NCBI RefSeq assembly: GCF_900119165.1
Contig: NZ_FPJG01000006.1
Span: forward strand, 5,270,001 to 5,334,000
Direction: 5' to 3'
Source: Amycolatopsis australiensis
Lineage (GTDB): Bacteria > Actinomycetota > Actinomycetes > Mycobacteriales > Pseudonocardiaceae
DNA length: 64,000 bases
The stretch's first letter is position 1, and every line of letters starts with the position of its first letter. The notes below the pieces were generated by a model that searched no databases, was not told the origin of the DNA, and saw only the letters and a program-made list of their open reading frames with translations. Shown here in pieces: positions 15,839-26,687 of the stretch. The translations under genes and the position numbers were made by a program.

Positions 15839-17464
15839 TTGCCGAGATCCACACAGGGCCGGATGCGGTCGTTCGCGCTGGTGGGGGCGCTCGTGGCCGG
15901 CGTGGGCCTGGCCGGGACCGCCGGCTCCGCGGCGGCGGCCGAGGACGCGGCCGTCAAGCCCGCCGCCGTCGGCGCGACCGCCCCGGTCGCCTGGGGCACC
16001 TGCCCGAGCGACACGCTCGCCGGGGTGCCCGCCGACCAGGTCCAGTTCTACAGCTGCGCGCGCTACCGCGTGCCGATCGACCACGACAACGCGGCGCTGG
16101 GCACCATCGACATCGCCCTGCTCAAGCGTGCCGCCCGCACGCCGGCCACCCGTGTCGGCTCGCTGTTCCTCAACCCCGGCGGCCCCGGCGGCTCGGGCCT
16201 GCGGATGCCGATCAGCGGCCAGTACTACTTCCAGCCGCAGGTCCTCGACCGCTTCGACCTCGTCGGCTTCGACCCGCGCGGGGTCGGCCGGAGCAACCCG
16301 CTGCGCTGCTTCACCACGCAGGAGGACGCCGACGAGGTCTTCGGCGCGCAGATCCCCGTGCCGCTGTCCCGCACCGAGATCTCCGGGACGCTCGCGAGCT
16401 ACCGCGACTACGGCCGGTTCTGCAGGAACAACGCCGGTTCGCTGCTGAACCACATGTCCACCAAGGACGTCGTGCGCGACCTCGACACGCTGCGCGCCGC
16501 GGTCGGCGACCAGAAGCTGACCTACGTCGGCTTCTCCTACGGGACGCTGATCGGCTCGACCTACACGTCGATGTTCCCGAAGCAGACGCGGGCGATCGTG
16601 ATCGACGGCAACGTCGACCCGGCGCTGCGCACCAGCGACGGCGTCGAGTACGACCGCGAGCGCGCCCAGGGCTTCGAGATCTCGCTCGACGCGTTCCTGA
16701 AGCGGTGCGGCCAGGCCGGCGCGAAGTGCGCGTTCAGCGACGGCACCCCGCGGGCCAAGTTCGACGAGCTGCGGGAGTACCTGCGCAAGCAGCCGATCAC
16801 CATCCCCGGTGGCGGCACCGTCGACATCAACGCGTTCACCGGCGCGGTGTCGAGCGCGCTGTACTCGCCGTCGGCGTTCCCCGGCCTGGCCGAGGACCTG
16901 CAGGCCCTCTACACCGCCATCCACCCGGCGGGCGCGCAGGCGCAGGCCCTGCAGGGCAAGCAGCTGAAGGTCCTCACGCCCGGCAAGCGGGGCCTGGCCG
17001 ACCAGAACCCGGACAGCCCCTACACGAGCGACGACTCGTACTTCGCCGTCAACTGCTCCGACAAGCCGTTCCGGATCCGGCAGGAGCAGGTGCCGGAGAT
17101 CGCCGCCCAGTGGGAGCGTGAGTCCCGCACGTTCGGCCGCTACCAGGCCTTCGCCGACACGGCGGGCTGCCCGGTGTGGCCGGTGAAGAAGCCGGACGCC
17201 TACCGCGGCCCCTGGCGGGCGAAGACCGACGTCCCGATCGTCGTGGTGGGCAACTTCTACGACCCGGCGACGCAGTACCGGTTCGCGCAGCGGATGGCGG
17301 CCGAGCTCGGCAACTCCCGGCTGCTGTCGGTCGACGCGTTCGGGCACTGCATCCTCGGCGACGCGCTCGGCGTGGACAAGGCCGTGGCCGACTACCTGAC
17401 CGACCTGAAGGTGCCGGCGAACGGGCAGGTGTTCCAGCCGAACGTCCAGCCGTTCGGAGTGTGA
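15839..17464 (+). CDS. Secreted alpha/beta-hydrolase, tripeptidyl-aminopeptidase (SlpD/SlpE-like) family
   Basis: A 541-residue exported hydrolase. TTG at 15839 is chosen as the start because GGGAGGAG lies five bases upstream; an in-frame ATG at 15812 lacks a site. The product then begins with a clean signal peptide (charged MPRSTQGRMR, a hydrophobic run, then a cleavable AAAA). NPGGPGGSG is the oxyanion region, GFSYGT carries the nucleophilic Ser, and FGHC near the C-terminus supplies the His of a TAP-like C-terminal domain. Six or more Cys outside the signal suggest disulfides. The family removes short N-terminal peptides from extracellular proteins. A strong terminator follows the stop. 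Confidence 0.88.
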   Translation: MPRSTQGRMRSFALVGALVAGVGLAGTAGSAAAAEDAAVKPAAVGATAPVAWGTCPSDTLAGVPADQVQFYSCARYRVPIDHDNAALGTIDIALLKRAARTPATRVGSLFLNPGGPGGSGLRMPISGQYYFQPQVLDRFDLVGFDPRGVGRSNPLRCFTTQEDADEVFGAQIPVPLSRTEISGTLASYRDYGRFCRNNAGSLLNHMSTKDVVRDLDTLRAAVGDQKLTYVGFSYGTLIGSTYTSMFPKQTRAIVIDGNVDPALRTSDGVEYDRERAQGFEISLDAFLKRCGQAGAKCAFSDGTPRAKFDELREYLRKQPITIPGGGTVDINAFTGAVSSALYSPSAFPGLAEDLQALYTAIHPAGAQAQALQGKQLKVLTPGKRGLADQNPDSPYTSDDSYFAVNCSDKPFRIRQEQVPEIAAQWERESRTFGRYQAFADTAGCPVWPVKKPDAYRGPWRAKTDVPIVVVGNFYDPATQYRFAQRMAAELGNSRLLSVDAFGHCILGDALGVDKAVADYLTDLKVPANGQVFQPNVQPFGV

Positions 17465-17466
17465 CC

Positions 17467-17503
17467 CCGGTCCCGCGGCCCGCCCGCCGGGCCGCGGGAC
17501 CGG
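17467..17503 (+). terminator. Intrinsic terminator after the secreted peptidase
   Basis: Perfect 16-bp inverted repeat (arms 17467-17482 and 17488-17503, CCGGTCCCGCGGCCCG and its complement) with a five-base loop, two bases after the stop codon. There is no U-tract, as is common in high-GC actinobacteria. Confidence 0.85.
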
Positions 17504-17540
17504 CTACGCTGGTCCGGTTGATCATCACCACTACGGAAGC

Positions 17541-17667
17541 GAGGTGAGCGGCACATGCCAGCGGACAGTCATCGGACGGCCGGGCGCGCGCTCACCGGAG
17601 GTTTCCGGCTGGGCTGAGTCCGGCCGCCCCTGTCCGGCAGTGCGCGCACGCCGGAAAAGAGCCGGAA
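17541..17667 (+). promoter_or_regulatory. Structured 5' leader of mgtC
   Basis: The leader contains GGTGAGCG (17543-17550) able to pair with CGCTCACC (17589-17596), a hairpin CCGGA/TCCGG (17595-17608) that would compete with that pairing, and a bulged stem-loop at 17634-17654 just before the ribosome-binding region. I looked for the conserved M-box magnesium-riboswitch core and did not see it. Confidence 0.4.
17555..17617 (+). CDS. Possible 20-codon leader peptide of mgtC
   Basis: ATG at 17555 follows GAGG (17541-17544) by ten bases and opens a 20-residue frame, MPADSHRTAGRALTGGFRLG, ending 50 bp before mgtC. It spans one side of the long-range pairing described for the leader, so its translation could alter folding. 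Leader peptides control mgtC and mgtA in enterobacteria. This one is unrelated in sequence and is only a candidate. Confidence 0.3.
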   Translation: MPADSHRTAGRALTGGFRLG

Positions 17668-18372
17668 ATGACCATCTTCGAAATGCTGCTGCGCGTCGGC
17701 GCCGGCGTCGGGCTGGGCGCGGTCATCGGGGTCGAGCGCCAGTTCCGCGCCCGGATGGCCGGGTTGCGCACCAACGCCCTCGTCGCGGTCGGCGCGACGC
17801 TGTTCGTCCTGCTGTCGGCGCACGGGTTCGGCGGGCTGGCCACGAGCGGGGACGCCGACCCGACACGGGTGGCGGCGCAGATCGTCTCGGGCATCGGGTT
17901 CCTCGGCGCGGGGGTGATCCTGCGTGACGGCCTCAACGTCCGCGGCCTCAACACGGCGGCGACGCTGTGGTGCTCGGCCGCGGTGGGCGCGTTGGCCGGC
18001 GCCGGGCTGTACGTGGTCGCGGCGGCCGGAACGGCGGTCGTGGTCGGGGTGAACGTCGTGCTGCGGCCCCTCGGCCGGGTCGTCGACCGCCGCCCGGACT
18101 CCGGCGGCGAGACGCCGACGAAGTACGCGTTCCAGGCCGTCACCCGCGACGCGACCGAGGCGCACGTGCGGGCGTTGCTCGTGCAGTCGTTGACCCGCAC
18201 GGACTTCCGCCTGCTGTCGGTGCTGAGCACGGACCGGGAGGACCGCACGGTCGAGGTCCGCGCGGAGCTGGTCGGCGACCAGCGCGACGACGCCCAGATG
18301 GAGGCCGCGGTGTCCCGGCTTTCGCTGGAGCCTTCGGTGTCGAGCGTGCGCTGGGAAGCCGTGCCCGCTTAG
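17668..18372 (+). CDS. mgtC: MgtC/SapB-family membrane protein
   Basis: A 234-residue protein with an N-terminal MgtC/SapB domain of about four or five membrane segments (about 5-145). Motifs are GAVIGVERQFRARMAGLRTN, GIGFLGAGVILRDGLNVRGL and LNTAATLWCSAAVGALAG. The C-terminal ~80 residues form a soluble ACT-like domain. MgtC proteins help bacteria cope with low Mg2+ and interact with ATP synthase or transporters in pathogens; function in a soil actinomycete is not established. The stop codon TAG coincides with the edge of the IS remnant, so the present 3' boundary was touched by that insertion but the frame appears intact. Confidence 0.88.
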   Translation: MTIFEMLLRVGAGVGLGAVIGVERQFRARMAGLRTNALVAVGATLFVLLSAHGFGGLATSGDADPTRVAAQIVSGIGFLGAGVILRDGLNVRGLNTAATLWCSAAVGALAGAGLYVVAAAGTAVVVGVNVVLRPLGRVVDRRPDSGGETPTKYAFQAVTRDATEAHVRALLVQSLTRTDFRLLSVLSTDREDRTVEVRAELVGDQRDDAQMEAAVSRLSLEPSVSSVRWEAVPA

Positions 18373-18794
18373 GCCGTGTCTGACGATGCGTTGGTCCAGG
18401 TGATCACGGCGGGCGGGACGACCGCTGATCGTTGCGGCCGCGGTGCCCGGCCTGCCCGGGCCCGACCAGTGTGACCAGCGGACGGCCGTTGCCGTCGACG
18501 AGGTAGTGGACTTTGGTGCTCCAGCCACCACGGGAGCGGCTGCTCGCATGATCGGGCGGCTCGGTGCGCAGATCCGTGTGGTTCGACCCAGCCCCCTGTG
18601 CGGCGGGTGATGTTCGTGGCGTGCTGATGCGCCCGCGCGATCGTGGATCCACCGACACCGACCAATCGATCAACCCAGCAGCGTCGGCGTGGGTGAGCAG
18701 GCGCTGCAACACCGCATCCCACGTCCCGTCCCCGGCCATCCGACGATGCCAGCGGCATCGCGGCCACCAGCCGAAATGATTGTCAGACAAGCCC
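18372..18794 (-). mobile_element. IS5-family element remnant (423 bp)
   Basis: The ends are imperfect terminal inverted repeats: GGCCGTGTCTGACGAT at 18372 and, on the other strand, GGGCTTGTCTGACAAT at 18794 (13 of 16 identical). TA flanks both ends (18370-18371 and 18795-18796), fitting a TA target duplication. The interior encodes broken pieces of an IS5-type transposase. Full-length relatives are about 850 bp, so roughly half has been lost. The element sits exactly between the stop codons of two convergent genes. Confidence 0.85.
18404..18790 (-). pseudogene. Degraded IS5-family transposase
   Basis: Minus-strand reading shows DGTWDAVLQRLLTHADAAG, then after a frame change STIARAHQHAT, then back in the first frame DHASSRSRGGWSTKVHYLVD and GNGRPL. 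In intact IS5-type transposases these form one continuous block, VDSTIVRAHQHA... followed by SRGGLTTKLH. The first DDE Asp region is frameshifted, the N-terminal third is missing and sequence after GRPLVTLVG is largely deleted. It cannot encode an active enzyme. Confidence 0.82.
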
Positions 18795-19564
18795 TAGCCG
18801 AGGAATTCGTCGAGCAGCTCGTCGAAGCGGGCGGGCTGCTCGACGGCGACCTGGTGCCCCGCGCCCTCGATCACGACCTGGCGCGCGTGCGGTGCCTCGC
18901 GCGCGATCAGGTCCGCGATCTCGTGGACGTCGGTCGTGTCGAGCGCGCCCGTGACGACCAGTGTCCGGGCCCGGATCTCCGGGACGCGGGTCACCGCGTG
19001 CAGCTCAGCGCCCAGGGGAAACCCGCCGTGGCCCTTGCGCGCGTTGTCCGCCAGCAGCCGCCCGAAGAAGGCGCGGACGGCCGGGTCGACCTGCTCGGGT
19101 GTCCGGTGCGGGCCGTCGACGAGCATCCGGAGCACGCATTCGAAGGCCCGCGCGTGGTCGCCGGCGGCGATCGCCTCGGCGGTCTGCCGCCGCCGGGCCA
19201 GGGTGAAGGGGTCGCGTTCGACCATGCCGCTCAACCCGGGCGAGGCGAGCACCAGCCCGTCGACCCGGTCCGGGTGCCGGAGCGCGAAGTCGGCCGCGGT
19301 GCGGCTGCCGAGCGAGGAGCCGACCAGCACCGCACGCTCGATCCCCAGCGCGTCGAGCAGCCGCCGGAGGTCGCCGTGGTGGGAGAAGCCCGGTGCCGGT
19401 CCTGGCGAGTCGCCGTGGCCGCGGGCGTCGTAGCGGACGACCCGGTGGTGCGCGCCGAACCGGGCCATCTGCTCGTCCCAGACCGCGCTGCCGAAGCCAC
19501 CCGGGTGCAGGAACACGACGGGCCGTCCCCGGCCGCGTTCGTCATGGCGCAGCTGTTCCCCCAT
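18794..19564 (-). CDS. Alpha/beta-hydrolase
   Basis: A 256-residue cytoplasmic alpha/beta-hydrolase. HPGGFGSAVWDEQ is the oxyanion region, YDARGHGDSPGP follows, the nucleophile is in VGSSLGSRTA, and GAGHQVAVEQPARF supplies the catalytic His. It resembles 3-oxoadipate enol-lactonase/epoxide-hydrolase-like enzymes, but substrate is unknown. ATG 19564 is preceded by TACCGT and seven bases, pointing to a leaderless transcript, and no ribosome-binding site is seen. The stop codon TAG lies at the right end of the IS remnant. Removing the element and one target copy would give a TAA stop overlapping the mgtC stop. Confidence 0.8.
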   Translation of the reverse strand: MGEQLRHDERGRGRPVVFLHPGGFGSAVWDEQMARFGAHHRVVRYDARGHGDSPGPAPGFSHHGDLRRLLDALGIERAVLVGSSLGSRTAADFALRHPDRVDGLVLASPGLSGMVERDPFTLARRRQTAEAIAAGDHARAFECVLRMLVDGPHRTPEQVDPAVRAFFGRLLADNARKGHGGFPLGAELHAVTRVPEIRARTLVVTGALDTTDVHEIADLIAREAPHARQVVIEGAGHQVAVEQPARFDELLDEFLG

Positions 19565-19583
19565 GCCCGCGACGGTACCGGAA

Positions 19584-19624
19584 GTCGAAGGCCTCCCCAC
19601 CGTTTCGGTGGGGAGGCCTTCGAC
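19584..19624 (-). terminator. Intrinsic terminator downstream of acn
   Basis: A 19-bp perfect inverted repeat (19584-19602 and 19606-19624) with a TTT loop, eleven bases beyond the acn stop. Its far arm ends 20 bp before the hydrolase start, so it also separates the two minus-strand genes. Confidence 0.88.
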
Positions 19625-19635
19625 CGGGGAAACCC

Positions 19636-22449
<2,814 letters not shown>

Positions 22450-22585
22450 GTCTAACTCCAGTGGCATGGACTCCGCGCCGGTGCGGCGGTCAAGTCCCGG
22501 GTCAGTTCGGTCGGGTTCGGTGGCAGCGAGTCTTGCGCACCCCCACCGTAGGACCGGATCCGGGATGGCACACCTCGCGACGCCT

Positions 22586-22609
22586 CAAACAGTACGCGTG
22601 TCCTGTTTG
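22586..22609. promoter_or_regulatory. AcnR-type operator upstream of acn
   Basis: The core CAGTACGCGTGTCCTG (22590-22605) matches the remembered AcnR consensus CAGNACnnncGTACTG with two differences. It is extended by CAAA before and TTTG after, making perfect CAAACAG...CTGTTTG outer arms. It lies within the 331-bp gap between acn and the NlpC/P60 gene (22450-22780), where I see no other gene. The site is 137 bp from the acn start and 172 bp from the other. Confidence 0.7.
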
Positions 22610-22780
22610 GGGTTCAAGACGACACGCGGTGTGGGCTGCGCCATCCGGACACGCGCACGCCCGGGGGTCCCTCAATGAGGGGAATTGGTGCCTACGGTGT
22701 GTAAGTTTCCCGTGATGCTTGTGATAGTGGTGTGACTGCAGTGACGCGCGGTGTGCGCAGGTGAGGCGGAGGTGGCGGGA

Positions 22781-24121
22781 GTGCCGGAGCGGGTCGGGTG
22801 CCGCGGAGTGCCGGGCGTGCGCCGGGGACTGACCGTGAGCGCCCTCGCCCTGGTGATCTTGTTCGGGGCCGGCGGGACGGGCCTCGCGGCGCCACCGCCG
22901 CCGCCGAACCCCAGCGACTCGGAGATCGACTCCAGCAAGGCGGAGGCCAACGCGAAGGCCGGTGAGGTCGGCAGGCTCACCAACCAGCTCGCGCAGGCCG
23001 AGCAGAAGCTGTCCCAGCTGCAGGACGACGTCGAGCTCAAGCAGGAAGAGGCGAACAAGGCACTCGTCGACCTGCAGGCCGCCCAGGACGCCGCGGCGCA
23101 GGCGGAGAACGACGCCAAGGCCGCCCGGTCGGAGGCGGACGCGGCGTCGGCGGCCATCGAGCGGGCCCGGGCCGACCTCAAGACGTTCGCCGCCGCCAGC
23201 TTCCAGCAGGGCAGCACGGTCGGCTCGCTCTCGGCGTACCTGAGCGCCGACAGCCCCAAGGACATGCTTGCCCGCGCCCAGCTGCTCGACGCCGTCGGCG
23301 GCAACCGGCTCAACGCCCTCGAACGGCTCCAGCAGGCGCAGACGGAGAAGTCGAACAAGGACGCGGCGGCCCGCAAAGCCGCCGAGATCGCCCAGCAGAA
23401 GCAGGACGCGGCGCGCCAAGCCAAGAACAGCGCCGACGCGGCGCAGAACGCGGCGGTGCGGGCGCAGGACGACCAGGCGTCGCAGACCACGCAGCTGGAG
23501 AAGAACAAGTCCGACGTCGAGCAGCAGCTCTACGCCGCGCAGGCCAAGGTCAACGGGCTGCAGGGACAGCGCCAGCGCTACCAGGACTGGCTCGCCGAAA
23601 AGCAGCGCGAGGACGAGGAGCGTGCCCGCCAGGCCGCGCTCGGCTCGTCCGGCGGGGGCGGGCGGCCCGCGGGCGGCCCGGCGCCGGCGGGCCCGGCGGG
23701 CTCGTCGATCGAGGCGGTGATCGCGCGGGCGCTGTCGAAGCTCGGCATGCCGTACGCGTGGGGCGGCGGCAACGCGAGCGGCCCGACCCGCGGCATCCGC
23801 GACGGCGGCGTCGCCGACCAGTACGGCGACTACAACAAGATCGGCTTCGACTGCTCCGGCCTGATGATCTACGCGTTCGCCGGGGTGACGTCGCTGCCGC
23901 ACTACAGCGGCTACCAGTACACGGCGGGGCGCCGCGTCCCGCTGTCCCAGATGCGCCGCGGTGACCTGCTGTTCTGGGATGGCCCCGGCGGCATCCACCA
24001 CGTGGCGCTCTACCTCGGCGGCGGCCAGATGGTGGAGGCGCCGCAGTCCGGCCTGCGGGTCCGGGTCGCCCCGGTGCGCTACGGCGGGATCATGCCGTAC
24101 GCCACGCGGTTGATCGGCTGA
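22781..24121 (+). CDS. RipA-like NlpC/P60 peptidoglycan endopeptidase
   Basis: About 446 residues, exported. A basic N-terminus and hydrophobic segment ending in LAAPPPPP form the signal (or anchor). Residues about 50-290 are a long Ala/Gln/Lys/Glu coiled coil, followed by a Gly/Pro linker. The C-terminal NlpC/P60 domain (about 315-446) has the catalytic Cys358 in FDCSGLMIY and His406 or His407 in GGIHHVALYLGG. Enzymes of this build cleave the D-Glu-mDAP bond during cell separation, and the coiled coil restrains activity. GTG 22781 has GGAGG eight bases upstream; GTG 22772 is also possible. Position next to acn and before moxR matches mycobacterial ripA/ripB. Confidence 0.9.
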   Translation: MPERVGCRGVPGVRRGLTVSALALVILFGAGGTGLAAPPPPPNPSDSEIDSSKAEANAKAGEVGRLTNQLAQAEQKLSQLQDDVELKQEEANKALVDLQAAQDAAAQAENDAKAARSEADAASAAIERARADLKTFAAASFQQGSTVGSLSAYLSADSPKDMLARAQLLDAVGGNRLNALERLQQAQTEKSNKDAAARKAAEIAQQKQDAARQAKNSADAAQNAAVRAQDDQASQTTQLEKNKSDVEQQLYAAQAKVNGLQGQRQRYQDWLAEKQREDEERARQAALGSSGGGGRPAGGPAPAGPAGSSIEAVIARALSKLGMPYAWGGGNASGPTRGIRDGGVADQYGDYNKIGFDCSGLMIYAFAGVTSLPHYSGYQYTAGRRVPLSQMRRGDLLFWDGPGGIHHVALYLGGGQMVEAPQSGLRVRVAPVRYGGIMPYATRLIG

Positions 24122-24164
24122 AAACCGGTCGACGCCGTCGCCGCCTGCCGCCAGGATCCGGCTG

Positions 24165-24881
24165 GTGGACGACGAGCTGAACGCGCTGCGGCGCGCCCGG
24201 ATGCGGTGGAACGCGCCCCTGTCGGAGCCGCACGCCGAGCTGCTGCTCGACCGGATGGCCCTCGGCGGTGACCGGCTGGCCGACCTCGGCTGCGGCTGGG
24301 GCGAGCTGCTGCTGCGCGCCCTCGAGCGGGTCCCGGACCTGCGCGGCACGGGCATCGACACCGACCCGGAAGTGCTGGAGCGCGGGCGCGCGGCGGCCCG
24401 GGCGCGCGGGCTGGCGTCGCGGGTCGAGTTCACCGAAGCCGACGCCGCGACGTGGGACGGCCCGGCCGGGCGTGCGTTCTGCATCGGCGCGTCGCATGCC
24501 TTCGGGCCGGCGAAGGCCGCGCTCGACCGGCTGGCGCGGGTGGTGCCGTCCGGCCGCGTGCTCTACGGCGACGGGTTCTGGTCCGCTCCGCCGTCCGCGG
24601 CGGCCCGCGAGATCTTCGGCGAAGACGTCCTGACGCTGCCCGGCCTGCTGGAAGCCGTCGACGCCGCCGGCTGGCGGGTGCTGCACCTGAGCACCGCCGA
24701 CCAGCTCGAATGGGACGGCTTCGAGTCGGCGTCGCGGCTGGCCTGGCAGGAGTGGCTGCTGGCCCACCCGGCCGATCCGCGCGCGCCCGGCGTCCGGGAC
24801 TGGCTCGACCGGCGGTTGCGCGAGTACGTCCGGGACTACCGCGGCGTGCTGGGCTTCACCTACCTCGTGCTCGGCCGCTAG
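24165..24881 (+). CDS. Class I SAM-dependent methyltransferase
   Basis: A 238-residue Rossmann-fold methyltransferase. Motif I is LADLGCGWGELLL (about 38-50), GTGIDTDPEVLERG follows as motif II, and GASHAFGPAKAAL occupies the acceptor side. The C-terminal part (DQLEWDGFESASRLAWQEWL) resembles small-molecule methyltransferases. The substrate is unknown. GTG 24165 has AGGA eight bases upstream. Its TAG stop is shared with the predicted -10 element of the next gene. It is an insertion relative to the mycobacterial ripA-moxR order. Confidence 0.75.
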   Translation: MDDELNALRRARMRWNAPLSEPHAELLLDRMALGGDRLADLGCGWGELLLRALERVPDLRGTGIDTDPEVLERGRAAARARGLASRVEFTEADAATWDGPAGRAFCIGASHAFGPAKAALDRLARVVPSGRVLYGDGFWSAPPSAAAREIFGEDVLTLPGLLEAVDAAGWRVLHLSTADQLEWDGFESASRLAWQEWLLAHPADPRAPGVRDWLDRRLREYVRDYRGVLGFTYLVLGR

Positions 24882-24890
24882 ATTCGCCGG

Positions 24891-25436
24891 ATGCGCTACG
24901 CGGGGATCGTGCTGGCCGGGGGTTCCGCCCGCAGGTTGTCCGGTGTGGACAAGCCGGCACTGTCGGTCGGCGGGAAACCCTTGCTGGCGCGCGCCGTCCA
25001 CGCCCTCGACGGCGCCGCGCGGGTGATCGCGGTCGGCCCGCGCCGTCCGGGCTTCGACGTCGTGTGGACCCGGGAACCCGTCCCCGGCACCGGCCCGGTG
25101 GCCGCGCTGGCCGCCGGACTGGTGTTCGTGCCCGAGGACGCCGAAGCCGTCGTGGTGCTGGCCGCCGACCTGCCCGGCGTCCGGCGGTCCACAGTGGACC
25201 GCCTGCTGGCCGCGCTCGGCGACGGTGACGGCGCCGTCCTGGTCGACGCGGCGGGGGCGCGGCAGTGGCTGCTCGGGGCCTGGCGGGTCGCGTCGCTGCG
25301 CGCCGCCCTGCCCGCGGAGACCGAGCACGCGTCGCTGCGGCGCGTGCTCGGCGGCTTGCGGATCACCGAGGTCCCGGCCGAACGGGGCGAAGCGGACGAT
25401 ATCGACACGCCCGAAGATCTCGAGCGGCACCGCTGA
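24891..25436 (+). CDS. mobA: MobA-like molybdenum cofactor guanylyltransferase
   Basis: A 181-residue NTP-transferase-fold protein. The nucleotide-binding signature LAGGSARRLSGVDKPAL (about 8-24) and LAADLPGV (about 92-99, metal-binding Asp) match MobA, which adds GMP to molybdopterin. GQW-type acceptor sequence is replaced by ARQWLLGAW. The ATG is preceded by TAGATT and six bases, suggesting a leaderless mRNA. No other molybdenum-cofactor gene is nearby, so assignment is by motif alone; a related nucleotidyltransferase (MocA-like) is possible. Confidence 0.78.
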   Translation: MRYAGIVLAGGSARRLSGVDKPALSVGGKPLLARAVHALDGAARVIAVGPRRPGFDVVWTREPVPGTGPVAALAAGLVFVPEDAEAVVVLAADLPGVRRSTVDRLLAALGDGDGAVLVDAAGARQWLLGAWRVASLRAALPAETEHASLRRVLGGLRITEVPAERGEADDIDTPEDLERHR

Positions 25437-25606
25437 GGGCGGGAACCGGACCAGCTTCACAGATGTCACACCGGGGTGGGTGTTGGCTACTGACGGGGCA
25501 CCCCGTGCGTCCGCGTGCCGGAGGGACGGACGGCCGGGGGACGCAGTACGGTCGCACCGCGTGATCACCGTCGCGGGGGCGGCGCACGAACTTTCGAGGA
25601 GGCAGA

Positions 25607-26680
25607 GTGACCGAGCCCGGCTACGCCGAGGGCGGGAACGGGCAGCAGCCCGCGACGCCGGCCCGGGACGCCCAGTTGCTGGAGCGGACCGTGTTCGAGG
25701 TCAAGCGGATCATCGTCGGCCAGGACCGGCTGGTCGAACGGATGCTGGTCGGCCTGCTGGCCAAGGGCCACCTGCTGCTCGAAGGCGTGCCCGGCGTGGC
25801 GAAGACCCTGGCGGTGGAGACGTTCGCCCGGGTCGTCGGCGGCTCGTTCTCCCGCGTGCAGTTCACGCCCGACCTGGTGCCCGCGGACATCCTCGGCACC
25901 CGCATCTACCGCCAGGGCGCCGAGCGGTTCGACGTCGAGCTCGGCCCGGTCGTGGCCAACTTCGTGCTCGCCGACGAGATCAACCGCGCGCCGGCCAAGG
26001 TCCAGTCGGCGATGCTCGAGGTGATGGCCGAGCGGCACGTGTCGATCGGCGGGCAGACGTTCCCGATGCCCGACCCGTTCCTCGTGCTGGCCACCCAGAA
26101 CCCGATCGAGAACGAGGGCGTGTACCCGCTGCCGGAAGCCCAGCGCGACCGCTTCCTGTTCAAGATCGTCGTCGAGTACCCTTCCGCCGAGGAGGAGCGC
26201 GAGATCATCTACCGGATGGGCGTCACGCCGCCCACCCCGCACGAGGTGCTCAGCCCGGCCGAGCTGGTCCGGCTGCAGGGCGTCGCGTCGCAAGTGTTCG
26301 TGCACCACGCCCTGGTCGACTACGTCGTGCGGCTCGTGCTGACCACCCGCACGCCGAACGAACACGGCCTCGCCGACGTCGCCGGCTGGGTGTCCTACGG
26401 CGCCTCGCCGCGGGCGAGCCTCGGCATCATCGCCGCCGCGCGGGCGCTGGCGCTGGTCCGCGGCCGGGACTACGTGCTGCCGCAGGACGTCGTCGACGTG
26501 GTACCGGACGTGCTGCGCCACCGGCTCGTGCTGTCCTACGACGCGCTCGCCGACGGTGTGCCCATCGACCACATCATCACGCGCGTGCTGCAGACCGTGC
26601 CGTTGCCGCAGGTCTCGGCCCGGCCGCAGGGCGGGCCGGGCCAGGGCGGCCCGGTCCCGGCGGGCGCGCCGGTCAGGTAA
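25607..26680 (+). CDS. moxR: MoxR-family AAA+ ATPase
   Basis: A 357-residue AAA+ ATPase. Walker A is GVPGVAKT (60-67), Walker B FVLADEINRAP, and sensor 1 LATQNPIENEGVYPLPEAQ. MoxR proteins act as chaperone-like ATPases that assemble or activate partner proteins with VWA domains. GTG 25607 follows GAGGAGG. It is the first gene of the classic moxR-DUF58-VWA trio. Its location after a RipA-like hydrolase and before fabG-inhA matches mycobacterial moxR1. The 170-bp gap before it (25437-25606) shows no gene. Confidence 0.93.
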   Translation: MTEPGYAEGGNGQQPATPARDAQLLERTVFEVKRIIVGQDRLVERMLVGLLAKGHLLLEGVPGVAKTLAVETFARVVGGSFSRVQFTPDLVPADILGTRIYRQGAERFDVELGPVVANFVLADEINRAPAKVQSAMLEVMAERHVSIGGQTFPMPDPFLVLATQNPIENEGVYPLPEAQRDRFLFKIVVEYPSAEEEREIIYRMGVTPPTPHEVLSPAELVRLQGVASQVFVHHALVDYVVRLVLTTRTPNEHGLADVAGWVSYGASPRASLGIIAAARALALVRGRDYVLPQDVVDVVPDVLRHRLVLSYDALADGVPIDHIITRVLQTVPLPQVSARPQGGPGQGGPVPAGAPVR

Positions 26681-26687
26681 CCCGGCG

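Noticed and set aside
17504-17667. M-box (magnesium) riboswitch upstream of mgtC
   Set aside because: The conserved core segments I remember for the M-box are not present. I kept only the observed pairings and the small frame.
22610-22780. c-di-AMP (ydaO) riboswitch upstream of the RipA-like gene
   Set aside because: Such switches occur before NlpC/P60 genes in actinobacteria, but I could not find the conserved core here.
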